DNA of 44,475 nt from an uncultured Lachnospiraceae bacterium. GTDB lineage: Bacteria; Bacillota; Clostridia; Lachnospirales; Lachnospiraceae. The notes under the pieces were generated by a model. It did no database searches. It saw only the letters and a program-made list of their open reading frames with translations, and was not told the origin of the DNA. Positions 8,894 through 18,328 of the stretch are shown here, one piece after another. The stretch is from positions 1 to 44,475 of the forward strand of contig CAMVNR010000007.1 of assembly GCA_947168905.1 (NCBI GenBank), read 5' to 3'. The position numbers were made by a program, and so were the translations under genes. Within the stretch, counting starts at the first letter, position 1, and each line of letters begins with the position of its first letter.

Positions 8894-11246
8894 TGACAAC
8901 TGGCTGTTTTTCCTTGGAGACGGCAGATATGAAGGATGCGGTGCTTTGGAAGATGATTTCCGGGAAGTGACGCTTCCGCATGACTGGGCAATGGACTATC
9001 CGCTTCTTGAGGACGCCCCGACAGGCGGAGGCGGAGGGTTCGGCGCTTCCGGCATCGGCTGGTACCGCAAACATGTGGACATGAAGAAGCCTGCAGAATC
9101 AGAGAAGGTCGAGCTGTATTTTGAAGGCATCTATATGGACTCGTCCGTGTACGTCAACGGGGAATACGCAGGCGGACACGGTTATGGCTACAGTTCTTTT
9201 TATGTGGATATCACAGATTATCTGAGAGACGGAGACAATCTGATCGCAGTCCGTGTCAACAATTCTCTTCAGCCGAATTCCCGCTGGTACAGTGGTTCCG
9301 GCATCTACAGGGACGTATATCTTGTAAAAACCGGGATGGTGCATTTCGGATATTTCGGAATCCGTGCCTGCACGAATGGAATCTACTTTGAGCAGAATGA
9401 AGCCGCCCTTCAGATCCGGTCGCTTGTGGCAAATGAGAGCGGCGGAGAAGTGCACACAGGTATTATTCATCGTCTGTATGATGCGGCCGGTGAGATGGTG
9501 TCCAGTTCCGGCATTGCGCTGTCCCTGAATCCGGGAGAGGAAAACGATGCAATGGTCCGGCCGACAGTAGTGGCGCCACATCTCTGGACGGATGAAGATC
9601 CGTATCTTTACCGTCTGGTCAGTACCCTATACGTGGACGGCGAGGCTGTCGATGAAGTCACGAACCGGATCGGTATCCGGACGGCGGTTTTTGATGCGAA
9701 AAAAGGCTTCCTCCTGAACGGGAAACAGGTCAAGATCAAAGGCATGTGTGTACATCATGACTGCGGAATCACCGGCGCAGTCGGCTTTGAAGAAAGCTGG
9801 AGACGAAGGCTTCTTACGCTTCGCGATATGGGCTGCAACGGCATTCGCTGTTCACATAATCCTCCTGTACCGGTGCTTTTGGATCTTTGCGATGAACTTG
9901 GTTTCCTTGTGATGGACGAGGTCTTTGACGAATGGCTTCTCGCGAAGAACAAGACGCACAACTATTATTCCGAGTCTCTGGCTTACGGATCTTCCATGTT
10001 CTTTTCGGCACATGCTGATGAAGATACGACGACCATGATCCGCAGGGACTTTAATCATCCTTCCGTCGTGATCTGGTCGATCGGAAATGAGATTCCGGAG
10101 CAGTCCTCAATCGACGGCGTAAAGATTGCGAAGATGCTCGTGGATATCTGCCACAGGGAGGATTCCAGCCGCCAGGTGACTTCAGCCTGCGACAATATTG
10201 CTGCGGTGGAGCCGATCCGGACGCTCCGGGAATTCGAAAATGCCCTTGATGTCGTAGGATATAACTATGCGGGCCGCTGGAGAGAGCGGGCGGAGACTTT
10301 CTACGATGAAGACCATGAACTGTACCCGGACCGTCCGCTTGTGGGCACGGAAAACGGATCTGCCGGCGGAGAACGAGGCGTTTATGACGGGTCCGGCAGA
10401 TTTGGAGATTACAGTCTGGCATCCTTCCGGCATGAGGCTTTGTGGCGCTATCCAGAGTCCCATGCTTTTGTATCCGGAGACTATCTTTGGACCGGCATCG
10501 ACTACCTTGGCGAAACCCGCTGGCCGAGCCGCGGCGCTGCCTGCGGACCGATTGACTCTGCCGGGTTTAAGAAGGATACTTTTTACTATTTCCGCTCAAT
10601 ATGGAATAAAAAGGTCTGGACACTGCACATTGCGCCGCAGTGGAATTTCAAAGGGCAGGAAGGGCAGTACAAAACCGTTGTGGTTTATACAAACTGTGAG
10701 GAAGTAAAACTCTTCATCAACGACCGCTTTGTTGCAAAGCGCGGACTTTCGTGCCCTCGTTATGGCGCAAAGAACAACTGGTTCGAGGGCTTTGACCGTA
10801 AAGCCACGACCAATGACCTGCATCTCACGTTCGATGTCGTCTATGAGCCCGGAACACTTCGGGCAGAGGGCTATGTCGGAGGAGAGCTGGTGATGACGGA
10901 TATCGTGGAAACGACGGGAAAAGCGGAAAAACTTCTGGCTGAAGTCTGTGAGAAAGAGATCTCAGTCGGCCGGATTGCCCAGATTGAACTGAGTACTGAG
11001 GATGCGGAAGGCCGTTTTGTTCCGGATGTGAATGAAACAGTCAAAGTGTCAGTCGATGGCCCAGCTACGCTTCTCGGCCTCGATGGCGGGGATATGAAGG
11101 ATCTTACGATGTACAGCCAGCCAGAACGCTGTATGTTCTCGGGAAGACTTCTGGCGGTAATTCGTGCAACCGATTCGGGTCTGGTGAAGCTGAGTTTTGA
11201 AACAGAAAGCGGTCTGAAGGCCGAGGCGGAAATAACTGTAAAATAA
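8871..11246 (+). CDS. Glycoside hydrolase family 2 enzyme (beta-galactosidase-like), 791 aa
   Basis: A GH2 enzyme with a jelly-roll domain (LPHDWAMDYPL, NSRWYSGSGIYRDVY), an Ig-like domain, a TIM barrel and C-terminal beta domains (VVYTNCEEVKLFIN). Acid/base Glu407 is in WSIGNEIPEQ and nucleophile Glu494 in VGTENGS; the active-site His lies in RCSHNPP. It is probably cytoplasmic. It is a clear paralogue of the GH2 at 18329-20749, sharing NNWLFFL/KNWLFIL and GGGGG-rich loop residues and the motif EIPEQSSIDGVKI. The start overlaps the preceding esterase. It is the last gene before a strong terminator. The exact sugar specificity cannot be told from sequence. Confidence 0.9.
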   Translation: MRDTTLFNDNWLFFLGDGRYEGCGALEDDFREVTLPHDWAMDYPLLEDAPTGGGGGFGASGIGWYRKHVDMKKPAESEKVELYFEGIYMDSSVYVNGEYAGGHGYGYSSFYVDITDYLRDGDNLIAVRVNNSLQPNSRWYSGSGIYRDVYLVKTGMVHFGYFGIRACTNGIYFEQNEAALQIRSLVANESGGEVHTGIIHRLYDAAGEMVSSSGIALSLNPGEENDAMVRPTVVAPHLWTDEDPYLYRLVSTLYVDGEAVDEVTNRIGIRTAVFDAKKGFLLNGKQVKIKGMCVHHDCGITGAVGFEESWRRRLLTLRDMGCNGIRCSHNPPVPVLLDLCDELGFLVMDEVFDEWLLAKNKTHNYYSESLAYGSSMFFSAHADEDTTTMIRRDFNHPSVVIWSIGNEIPEQSSIDGVKIAKMLVDICHREDSSRQVTSACDNIAAVEPIRTLREFENALDVVGYNYAGRWRERAETFYDEDHELYPDRPLVGTENGSAGGERGVYDGSGRFGDYSLASFRHEALWRYPESHAFVSGDYLWTGIDYLGETRWPSRGAACGPIDSAGFKKDTFYYFRSIWNKKVWTLHIAPQWNFKGQEGQYKTVVVYTNCEEVKLFINDRFVAKRGLSCPRYGAKNNWFEGFDRKATTNDLHLTFDVVYEPGTLRAEGYVGGELVMTDIVETTGKAEKLLAEVCEKEISVGRIAQIELSTEDAEGRFVPDVNETVKVSVDGPATLLGLDGGDMKDLTMYSQPERCMFSGRLLAVIRATDSGLVKLSFETESGLKAEAEITVK

Positions 11247-11260
11247 TTACATAAACACGG

Positions 11261-11289
11261 AAATCCCGGCGCTGCTGCCGGGATTTTTT
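11261..11289 (+). terminator. Rho-independent terminator, possibly bidirectional
   Basis: A perfect 10-bp stem AAATCCCGGC (11261-11270) / GCCGGGATTT (11277-11286) has a 6-base loop and a T run at 11284-11289. It closes the first enzyme operon and lies between convergent genes, so it can also serve the AraC gene on the other strand, though with a shorter T run there. Confidence 0.9.
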
Positions 11290-11325
11290 ACTTTACAGTT
11301 GATTCAGCATTTGTAGTTGCGGAGC

Positions 11326-12177
11326 TTATTCCTCGTATTCTTTTCGCCGGTATGCAGTCGGTGTCAGTCCGGTCATTTTACGAAAGGCAGCGCAGAAGAC
11401 GCTCTCGTTTTTGAAGCCGCATTCATAGCAGATATCCTTGACTGAAAGCACAGTTTTTTTTAGCAGATATTTTGCGGTACGCATCTTGAGATTCAGGACG
11501 TATTCATGCGGCGTCAATCCGGTTTCTTTCCGGAAAATCCGAATAAAATAGTAGGTGGAGAGATTCGCCAGACCGGCAAGCGTTTCAATGCTTGGATCTT
11601 CTTTAAAATGCTCGTTGATATATGCGGTTACGGTTTCGATCACCGGTGAATGCTGCAGGCTCTGAGCCTGAACCGTGGAGAACAGGTAAAGCTCGCAGAG
11701 CATATCATAGATCTGTCTCGACAGCCAGGCCTCCCGGATCGGCTGACTCTGGTTGAACAATTCGAAAATTCTTGAGATGCGTGTAATGATCGGCAGCGGA
11801 TCGTCCATAGTGAAAACGTTGCCGATATTTGCTGTAATCATCTCGAAAAACTGCCGTGAATTCTGACCGTCATAATGGATCCACAGTGATTCATAGTCCT
11901 GGTCTGAGTGATAGGCATGCGGTTTGTAGCAGTCTAAAAGAACAAATTGATCCTTTGTCACAGTGACAGTTTCCGCACCGTATTCCACAACACATTCTCC
12001 GCTCAGAATATACATCAGCAGGAAACTGTTGAAGGAATTGCGCCTCTGGCTATAGCCGGCCTCATAGTAAAAATGTCCGACATGAACAGGATAGAAGAAT
12101 GCACTCTTGCCGGTCTGGGAGGCGTAATGGATGAAGTATTCGGATTTCGGGCGGACATACTGTTCGACGGATTTCAT
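11326..12177 (-). CDS. AraC-family transcriptional regulator, 283 aa
   Basis: A probable sugar-responsive activator. The N-terminal cupin-like ligand domain spans about residues 15-150, and the C-terminal double helix-turn-helix about 185-280: TYYFIRIFRKETGLTPHEY for the first unit and VKDICYECGFKNESVF plus FRKMTGLTPTAYRR for the second. It is complete, unlike its paralogue at 124-955 (MKSVEQYVRPKSEYF against MRSAEKNVSPKSELF). Start ATG at 12175-12177 is preceded by AAGGAG. A consensus promoter lies upstream (12219-12247). It is divergent from the tandem-esterase operon, which it probably controls, and it may have taken over the role of the broken paralogue (inference). Confidence 0.92.
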   Translation of the reverse strand: MKSVEQYVRPKSEYFIHYASQTGKSAFFYPVHVGHFYYEAGYSQRRNSFNSFLLMYILSGECVVEYGAETVTVTKDQFVLLDCYKPHAYHSDQDYESLWIHYDGQNSRQFFEMITANIGNVFTMDDPLPIITRISRIFELFNQSQPIREAWLSRQIYDMLCELYLFSTVQAQSLQHSPVIETVTAYINEHFKEDPSIETLAGLANLSTYYFIRIFRKETGLTPHEYVLNLKMRTAKYLLKKTVLSVKDICYECGFKNESVFCAAFRKMTGLTPTAYRRKEYEE

Positions 12178-12218
12178 AGTCGGCTCCTTGTGGCTTCGGG
12201 ATTACTCGTCACGCAGGC

Positions 12219-12247
12219 ATTATACACAAGAGACAGAGAAAAGTCAA
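12219..12247 (-). promoter_or_regulatory. Sigma-A-type promoter for the AraC gene
   Basis: Reading on the minus strand, TTGACT (12242-12247) is separated by exactly 17 bp from a perfect TATAAT (12219-12224), with an AAGGAG ribosome site further on before the AraC start. It is one of the best promoters in the window and suggests steady expression of the regulator. Confidence 0.85.
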
Positions 12248-12428
12248 TTGTAACAGGGAATATACATGGTTGTAATCCGCAGTTTTTCCATATATCAGAG
12301 GAGATCGTGTGAGACCTGTTTAAAAAAGTGCGGACGAGAATTCCGAAGATGCAGTCGCCTGAAAAAGCGTTTTAAGTTTATTTTATGCACACCCTCTATG
12401 CGCACTGCACAGGAATCCTGCTGACACC

Positions 12429-12456
12429 TTGACGACAGAAAAGAAATGTCTATGAT
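12429..12456 (+). promoter_or_regulatory. Promoter of the tandem-esterase operon
   Basis: TTGACG (12429-12434), 16-bp spacer, TATGAT (12451-12456), about 40 bases before the start codon, followed by AAGGAGG (12479-12485). The intergenic region also contains AAAAGCGTTTT (12363-12373), a weak resemblance to a catabolite-control site. The rest of 12248-12428 shows no other clear signal. Confidence 0.65.
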
Positions 12457-12494
12457 AGATTATAACGATTACAGATACAAGGAGGCGGCTTACG

Positions 12495-14825
12495 ATGAGC
12501 ATGAAGAATGCGGAGAAAAAGATCCTTTTAGGCCTTTCTATGCTGAACAACAATGCCGTGACTGGGCATGCGCTATTTGCACGGCCGTTTTTTAAGGACA
12601 TCAATTCCTGGTCGAGTCTTGCGGGCATGAAGTATATTGATCGGACGCCGGCCGTGATGGTGCTTGAGGATGGAGATGTCATTTTCAGTTATTATGCACC
12701 GGAAGCGGAGATTGTGGAAACTTGCGGCCATACCGGAACCTTCCAGAAGGAGCGGATTGCACTTGAAAAGCAGGAGAACGGATGGTTCAGAAAACGGGTA
12801 AGCGGGATTCCTCACGGATTCCATTACAATTTCTGGTATGTGGACGGTGTGCAGGTCAGTAATCCGGACGCCCAGTTTTACGGCGGTTTTATGGGCCGTA
12901 ATTTCTTTGATGTGCCGGAAGTGCCGGATGATTTTTACTTCCGCAAGGACGTGCCTCACGGTACAGTGCGCCTTACGATGTACCGCTCCGGCGTGACCGG
13001 ACGCATGAAAGGCGTTTATGTTTATACACCTCCGGGATATGAACAGAATACGGACGAGAAGTATCCGGTTCTCTATGTGCAGCACGGCGTCGCTGAAAAT
13101 GAGACCTGCTGGATCTGGAACGGAAAGGCGCATTTTGTCATGGATAACCTGATCGCGGAAGAGGAAGCTGTCCCGATGATTGTCGTTATGAACAGCGGCT
13201 ACGCGTTCCGGGAGGACGAAGATCCTGTATTCTACCCCGGAGATTTCGATCAGGAGCTGGTGTATGACTGTATTCCCTTTATCGAGCACGAATTCCGGGT
13301 AAAGCCGGGAAGAGAGAACAGGGCAATTGCGGGACTTTCTCTTGGCGGTGCGCAGGCATCCCTTACGGCTGTGAAGCACCCGGACCTTTTCGGTTATCTC
13401 GGCGTATTCTCTGGAGCGGCTTCGGACCGGATTCAGCAGATCGCGGACGATCAGATTCAATACGGGCTGGTGTTCATGTCCTCCGGGACGCATGAACCGC
13501 AGGCGAAAAACCTGGAAAGTCTGATTAAACCGGTAAAAGACTGCGGGATTCCGGCGATTACCCAGACCTATGAAGGGTATCACGAGTGGAGCCCGTGGCG
13601 GAAGAGTCTTCGGGATTACGCAAGCCTGATCTTCCGGGAGGAGAAGCTTCCGGAATATCCCTCTACACTGGATCCGGAAAGAAAACCTTGCCCTGTATAC
13701 GAGGGACGAAACCAGGCGCTTACAACCATGCCGCTGTTCTTTAACCCGGAATGGAAGGAAGTCGTTTTTGCGACACTCCCGGATGGAAGACCTGCCGGAA
13801 AATACCGGGACTGCGAGCCGGGGATCAAGGTGCTCGGACCGGGAAGAGCGGAGTTCTCATTTACGGATCCTCTCGCGAAAACCGTGGAAGTCAGTTTTGC
13901 AGGACGCCGGGTAGCCTTGGAAAAGGACGAGAACGGGCGCTTCAGTAAGATCGAGGAAGATATCGCGCCGGGCTTCTGGTACACGGAATTCTTTGTGAAC
14001 GGGACCCCTTTTGTGCATCCGCAGGCGCAGATCTGTTATGGTCCCTTTAAGGCCGTCAATTTCTTTGAAATGGACGATCCGGACTTCACGGACTATCTGA
14101 TGAAGGATGTGCCGCACGGAACGGTACGGTTCCATCTGTATCATTCATCGATCACCGGCGAATATAAACCGCTTTATGTCTACGCGCCGGCGGGCTATGA
14201 CCAGAAGAAAGACCGGCTTCCGGTCATCTATCTGCAGCACGGCGGCGGAGAGGATGAGATCGGCTGGGTCTGGCACGGAAAGATCAACTATGTTCTGGAC
14301 AACCTTCTGGCGGAAGGCCGGATGAAGCCCTGTCTTGTAGCGATGGCCTGCGGCTACAGCTTCGCGGAGGACGGGACCTCTCATCCCAGTTTAAGCGCCT
14401 TTGACGAAGAGATGGCCAATGATATTGTGCCCTTTGTCGATCAGAACTACAGGACGGTTCCCGACCGGAAATTCCGGGCAATGTCCGGTCTCTCGATGGG
14501 CGCGATTCAGACGGAGAAGATTATCCTGAAATATCCGGAACTTTTCGCGAAAGCCGGCATGTTCTCCGGTGTGTTCCGGATCACGGATGATCAGGGTGAG
14601 GAAGTTCCGGTATTTGCGGATGAGAAGACCTTCTCAGATGCTTATGATTATGTATTTATCGGGGTCGGGGAAGAAGACGGTCTCTATAAATCCGTAGACC
14701 CGCTGGTAAAAAAACTACGGGAAGAAAGGAATCTTCCGATAGACTATTTCCACTGCCCGGGCGGGCACACCTGGACCTTCTGGCGGAAAGCCGCCGTAAA
14801 GTTTTTTGAGAAGGTGTTCCGGTAA
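12495..14825 (+). CDS. Tandem double esterase (two esterase-D-type units), 776 aa
   Basis: The protein consists of two similar halves. Each half has an N-terminal Ig/CBM48-like beta module (about 50-150 and 430-530) and an alpha/beta-hydrolase of the esterase D/feruloyl-esterase-like family (PF00756-like; about 165-395 and 545-776). The repeat is plain: KDVPHGTVRLTMYRSGVTG against KDVPHGTVRFHLYHSSITG, and PVLYVQHG against PVIYLQHG. Nucleophiles are Ser282 in AGLSLGG and Ser667 in SGLSMGA; candidate histidines lie in GYHEWSPWR and GGHTWTFWR, so both units look active. No signal peptide. Relatives remove acetyl or hydroxycinnamoyl groups from glycans. It leads the second enzyme operon, behind AAGGAGG. 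Confidence 0.88.
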   Translation: MSMKNAEKKILLGLSMLNNNAVTGHALFARPFFKDINSWSSLAGMKYIDRTPAVMVLEDGDVIFSYYAPEAEIVETCGHTGTFQKERIALEKQENGWFRKRVSGIPHGFHYNFWYVDGVQVSNPDAQFYGGFMGRNFFDVPEVPDDFYFRKDVPHGTVRLTMYRSGVTGRMKGVYVYTPPGYEQNTDEKYPVLYVQHGVAENETCWIWNGKAHFVMDNLIAEEEAVPMIVVMNSGYAFREDEDPVFYPGDFDQELVYDCIPFIEHEFRVKPGRENRAIAGLSLGGAQASLTAVKHPDLFGYLGVFSGAASDRIQQIADDQIQYGLVFMSSGTHEPQAKNLESLIKPVKDCGIPAITQTYEGYHEWSPWRKSLRDYASLIFREEKLPEYPSTLDPERKPCPVYEGRNQALTTMPLFFNPEWKEVVFATLPDGRPAGKYRDCEPGIKVLGPGRAEFSFTDPLAKTVEVSFAGRRVALEKDENGRFSKIEEDIAPGFWYTEFFVNGTPFVHPQAQICYGPFKAVNFFEMDDPDFTDYLMKDVPHGTVRFHLYHSSITGEYKPLYVYAPAGYDQKKDRLPVIYLQHGGGEDEIGWVWHGKINYVLDNLLAEGRMKPCLVAMACGYSFAEDGTSHPSLSAFDEEMANDIVPFVDQNYRTVPDRKFRAMSGLSMGAIQTEKIILKYPELFAKAGMFSGVFRITDDQGEEVPVFADEKTFSDAYDYVFIGVGEEDGLYKSVDPLVKKLREERNLPIDYFHCPGGHTWTFWRKAAVKFFEKVFR

Positions 14826-14948
14826 CGAAATTCAGTGCGGACGACAAAGTGACGGGCTTCCGCGGCTGCGCCTTGGATGGCATAGGTCTGCTGCAGCTGC
14901 GCAGGATGACAGAACGAACATATTTTTGCGATGCGAAAGGAGAATACA

Positions 14949-16550
14949 ATGAGTTTTGAATTGAGATGCACCAAAAAGGATCCTGTGGTTTCCACAAAGT
15001 ACGGAAAGCTTCGCGGCTTCTTCTATGACGATGTTTATAACTTCTGGGGCGTACGCTACGCGGTTGCGAAGCGTTTCCACCAGCCGGAGGAGCAGCCTTC
15101 CTGGGATGGCATTAAGGATGCCCTTGCTTACGGCTATGTGAGCCCGCTTCTGGAGGATCCGATTCCGGATAATGAGATCACGGTTCCTCATCGCTACTGG
15201 CCGATGGGGGAGGACTGCCTGAATGTGAATATTTTTACGCCAACCATCGATCCCTTGGCCAAAAAACCGGTCATGGTGTGGCTGCACGGCGGCGGATACT
15301 CGGACGGTTCCGCGATCGCACATATTGCTTTTGAAGGCGACAATCTGGCGCGGCATCAGGATGTGGTGCTGGTCGCTGTAAACCACCGTCTGAATGCCTT
15401 CGGATTCCTGGATCTGTCGGAGTTCGGTGAAGAATACAAAAACTCTGTCAACGCAGGTATGGCGGATATTGTGGCGGCTTTAAAGTGGGTGCATGAGAAT
15501 ATCGCATCCTTCGGCGGAGATCCTGATAATGTGACGATCTTCGGTCAGTCGGGCGGCGGCGGAAAAGTCAACACACTCGGGCAGACACCGGCTGCGGACG
15601 GCTTGTTCCACCGGGCGATTGTGATGTCCGGCGTGCATGATCCGGACGGAAAGCCGAAGCGGAAAGTATGGCCTTCTCCGGAGCCGAAGGAACTGGCACT
15701 GGAAATCATGAAGCAGCTCGGAATCGAAGACGGCGATGTGAAAAAGCTCGAAAAAGTGCATTTCCGTCTCTACATCATGGCGGTCAACCGCGCGATTCGC
15801 GTCTTCGGCCGGAAAGGCATGGTCGTAGGCTGGGGACCCAAAGCCAATGACTGGTATGCAGGCGACCCGCTGACCGTCGGATTCCGGGAGCATTTTAAGC
15901 AGATTCCGACGATGGTCGGCAGCACACTCGGCGAATTCTATCAGACATCAACCCCTGAAAACAAGCTGACGATGACGGAAGAGGAGCAGAAACAGGTGCT
16001 TTACGACAAGTACGGGAAAGAAGACGGCGAGAAGGTCATTGAACTTTTTGAGGCGGCTTATCCCGGCAAGAATATCGCGATCGCGGATTCCGTCGACAAC
16101 AGCGTCCGTCCGGCCTGTGTCAAATACTGCAAGGTGAAATCCCGGGGTGAGCATGCGCCGGTATACTCTTACTTGCACGCCTCCGTCTATGACTTCAATA
16201 ACGGGATGCCGGCCTGGCATAACTGCGATATTCCCTACGCTTTCGGAAACGGCGACCGGATTCCTTACTGCCACGCGACCAGAAACGCGGAAGACCTGTG
16301 TGTGCTGATCCCGAAAGCCTTCGCGAACTTTGCCAAATACGGCAATCCGAATGCCGAAGGTCTTCCCGAGTGGCCGGCAGCGACAGAAGACGCGGTCCCG
16401 ACGATGATCTTTGACGAGAAGATCGAAGTGAAAACGGGGCATGATACCGAACTGATTGAGTTCATCAACACCATCGCCAAGCCGCTGATGATGAGCTTCT
16501 TCAAGCCGAAGACGGATGATGACGAGGAAGGAACGGTCTGGGGATATTAA
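14949..16550 (+). CDS. Type-B carboxylesterase, 533 aa
   Basis: A COesterase-family protein with Ser201 in GQSGGGGKV, oxyanion motif HGGGYSDGSA and His424 in MPAWHNCDIPYAF. An in-frame ATG lies 18 bases further upstream (14931), but AAAGGAG at 14936-14942 fits the ATG at 14949, so that start is used here. No signal peptide. A charged tail (KPKTDDDEEG) ends the protein. It is a paralogue of the next gene, with the shared block YGYVSPLLE and PHRYWPM. The 123-base gap before it contains no recognisable gene. It probably de-acylates the imported substrate alongside its neighbours; the acyl group is unknown. Confidence 0.87.
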   Translation: MSFELRCTKKDPVVSTKYGKLRGFFYDDVYNFWGVRYAVAKRFHQPEEQPSWDGIKDALAYGYVSPLLEDPIPDNEITVPHRYWPMGEDCLNVNIFTPTIDPLAKKPVMVWLHGGGYSDGSAIAHIAFEGDNLARHQDVVLVAVNHRLNAFGFLDLSEFGEEYKNSVNAGMADIVAALKWVHENIASFGGDPDNVTIFGQSGGGGKVNTLGQTPAADGLFHRAIVMSGVHDPDGKPKRKVWPSPEPKELALEIMKQLGIEDGDVKKLEKVHFRLYIMAVNRAIRVFGRKGMVVGWGPKANDWYAGDPLTVGFREHFKQIPTMVGSTLGEFYQTSTPENKLTMTEEEQKQVLYDKYGKEDGEKVIELFEAAYPGKNIAIADSVDNSVRPACVKYCKVKSRGEHAPVYSYLHASVYDFNNGMPAWHNCDIPYAFGNGDRIPYCHATRNAEDLCVLIPKAFANFAKYGNPNAEGLPEWPAATEDAVPTMIFDEKIEVKTGHDTELIEFINTIAKPLMMSFFKPKTDDDEEGTVWGY

Positions 16551-16571
16551 AGAACAGGAGGAAAAATCAGC

Positions 16572-18170
16572 ATGATGCATCAACATACATTTCAGTGTAC
16601 CTTTGACGAGCCGGTCGTAGAAACCCGGCAGGGGAAACTCCGCGGCTTTATGCGGGACGGCGTCTACCAGTTCTGGGGCGTGCGCTACGGCCGGGCGAAA
16701 CGCTTTGAAATGCCGGTCGAGCCGGAATCCTGGGAAGGTGTCAAAGACGCGCTTGCCTACGGCTATGTGAGTCCGCTTCTGGAGGAGCCGCTTCCCGGAA
16801 ACGAGCTCACAGTTCCGCACCGCTACTGGCCGATGGAGGAGGATTGCCTGAATCTGAATATCGCGACGCCGACGATTGATCCCGAGGCGAAAAAGCCCGT
16901 TATGGTCTGGTATCACGGCGGCGGCTTCGCGGACGGTTCCGCGATCGCGCATATCGCCTTTGAGGGTGACAATATGGCGCGTAACCACGATGTTGTCATG
17001 GTTTGTGTCAACCACCGCCTGAACGCTTTCGGATTTATGGATGTTTCCTGCTTCGGAGAAAAATTCTGGAATTCCGGAAACGCGGGTGTCGTGGACCTGG
17101 AGTATTCGCTGCGCTGGATTCAGAAAAATATCCGCGCATTCGGCGGAGACCCCGAAAATGTCACGATCTTCGGCCAGTCCGGCGGCGGCGGAAAGGTGAA
17201 TACGCTCCTGCAGGCGCCTAGCTGCGCGGGTCTTTTCCAGAAAGCGATCGTCATGTCCGGCGTCTTTGATCCAGGCAGACTCGAGGAACATCCGGAGGCG
17301 GATCCGAAAGAATTCGCGGAGGAAGTTCTGCGGCAGCTGAAACTTCCGGAAGGCGATATCGAAGGCCTGCAGAAGGTGCATTTCCGGCTCTTTATTATGG
17401 CTGTGAACCGGGCAATCCGGGTATTCGGAAAACGCGGACAGGTGGTATCCTGGCGTCCTCATGTGAATGCTTGGTATCCCGGCTACCCGCTGGATATCGG
17501 CTTCTCGGAGCATGCGAAGAAGGTTCCGCTTATGATCGGGTCCACGCTCGGCGAGTTTACCAATCCGAGAACCCCTAAAAATAAATCCGCGATGACAGAT
17601 CAGGAGCAGGAAGCCTATGTCCTTTCGTATTTCGGGGAAGAGGAAGGAAAGAAGGTTCTGGAGCTTTTCAGGAAGACCTATCCCGGAAAGAATCTTGCGT
17701 ACGCGCCTTTTGTGGACAGCCTGGTGCGCCGCGGCAGTGTCAAATACGCGAAGCTCAAGGCGGAGCAGTCGGAAGCACCGGCCTATGCCTACCTGCTTTC
17801 AAGCTGCTATGAGATGGATTCCGGCATGCCTGCATGGCACAACAGCGATATCCCCTATGCCTTCGGAAACGGCGACATTATTTCCTACTGCTCGGCGACA
17901 GAAAACTGGCAGGACATCGCGGAACTTCTGCCGGCTGCATTCTCCGCATTTGCGCATAACGGAGATCCGAACTGCGAAGGACTTCCGAAGTGGGAAGCAG
18001 CAGAAAAAGATTCCCTTTGTACGATGGTATTCGATGCGAAGATTGAGGCAAAGACGGATTTTGACGATGAGCTGATTGAGAAGCTGACGGAACTGATTCC
18101 GGGGTTCTCCTTCGGTCATCATAATCCCAAGACGGACGAAGATCCGGAAGGGCATGAGTGGACATACTGA
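16572..18170 (+). CDS. Type-B carboxylesterase, 532 aa
   Basis: A close paralogue of the gene at 14949-16550, 21 bases downstream of it. Nucleophile Ser203 lies in GQSGGGGKV, the oxyanion motif is HGGGFADGSA and catalytic His423 is in MPAWHNSDIPYAF. It ends with the same kind of acidic tail (PKTDEDPEG). AGGAGG precedes the double ATG (16572 or 16575). It is cytoplasmic. Together with the copy before it, this pair parallels the esterase pair at 1045-4228, as though one ancestral esterase pair was present in both operons or was duplicated with them (inference). Confidence 0.87.
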   Translation: MMHQHTFQCTFDEPVVETRQGKLRGFMRDGVYQFWGVRYGRAKRFEMPVEPESWEGVKDALAYGYVSPLLEEPLPGNELTVPHRYWPMEEDCLNLNIATPTIDPEAKKPVMVWYHGGGFADGSAIAHIAFEGDNMARNHDVVMVCVNHRLNAFGFMDVSCFGEKFWNSGNAGVVDLEYSLRWIQKNIRAFGGDPENVTIFGQSGGGGKVNTLLQAPSCAGLFQKAIVMSGVFDPGRLEEHPEADPKEFAEEVLRQLKLPEGDIEGLQKVHFRLFIMAVNRAIRVFGKRGQVVSWRPHVNAWYPGYPLDIGFSEHAKKVPLMIGSTLGEFTNPRTPKNKSAMTDQEQEAYVLSYFGEEEGKKVLELFRKTYPGKNLAYAPFVDSLVRRGSVKYAKLKAEQSEAPAYAYLLSSCYEMDSGMPAWHNSDIPYAFGNGDIISYCSATENWQDIAELLPAAFSAFAHNGDPNCEGLPKWEAAEKDSLCTMVFDAKIEAKTDFDDELIEKLTELIPGFSFGHHNPKTDEDPEGHEWTY

Positions 18171-18220
18171 TCTCAGAGAACAGAAAGCAGATGTTCAGAT
18201 AGTAAAACACTGACGAAAAT

Positions 18221-18247
18221 CCCTGCGGGCTTCTACAACCCGCAGGG
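18221..18247. terminator. Strong hairpin after the esterase pair, terminator or attenuator
   Basis: Perfect 9-bp stem CCCTGCGGG (18221-18229) / CCCGCAGGG (18239-18247) with a 9-base loop. On the plus strand it is followed by AAAAATA, not a T run, so intrinsic termination in the gene direction is doubtful; it may instead slow decay of the upstream message or lower expression of the GH2 gene beyond it. Confidence 0.5.
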
Positions 18248-18263
18248 AAAAATATAGCTGATT

Positions 18264-18293
18264 TTGACTATTCATTTGTCATCGCAGTATCCG
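18264..18293 (+). promoter_or_regulatory. Weak candidate promoter before the third GH2 gene
   Basis: TTGACT (18264-18269) is followed after 18 bp by TATCCG (18288-18293), a poor -10. It could support separate transcription of the GH2 gene beyond the hairpin at 18221-18247. Confidence 0.35.
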
Positions 18294-18328
18294 CGGCAGC
18301 GGGACGGTGAAGCGGAAAGGAGCAGAGT

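Noticed and set aside
15948..17513. 521-codon open frame on the minus strand
   Set aside because: It lies antisense across two esterase genes and mirrors their codon bias; no protein motif or ribosome site.
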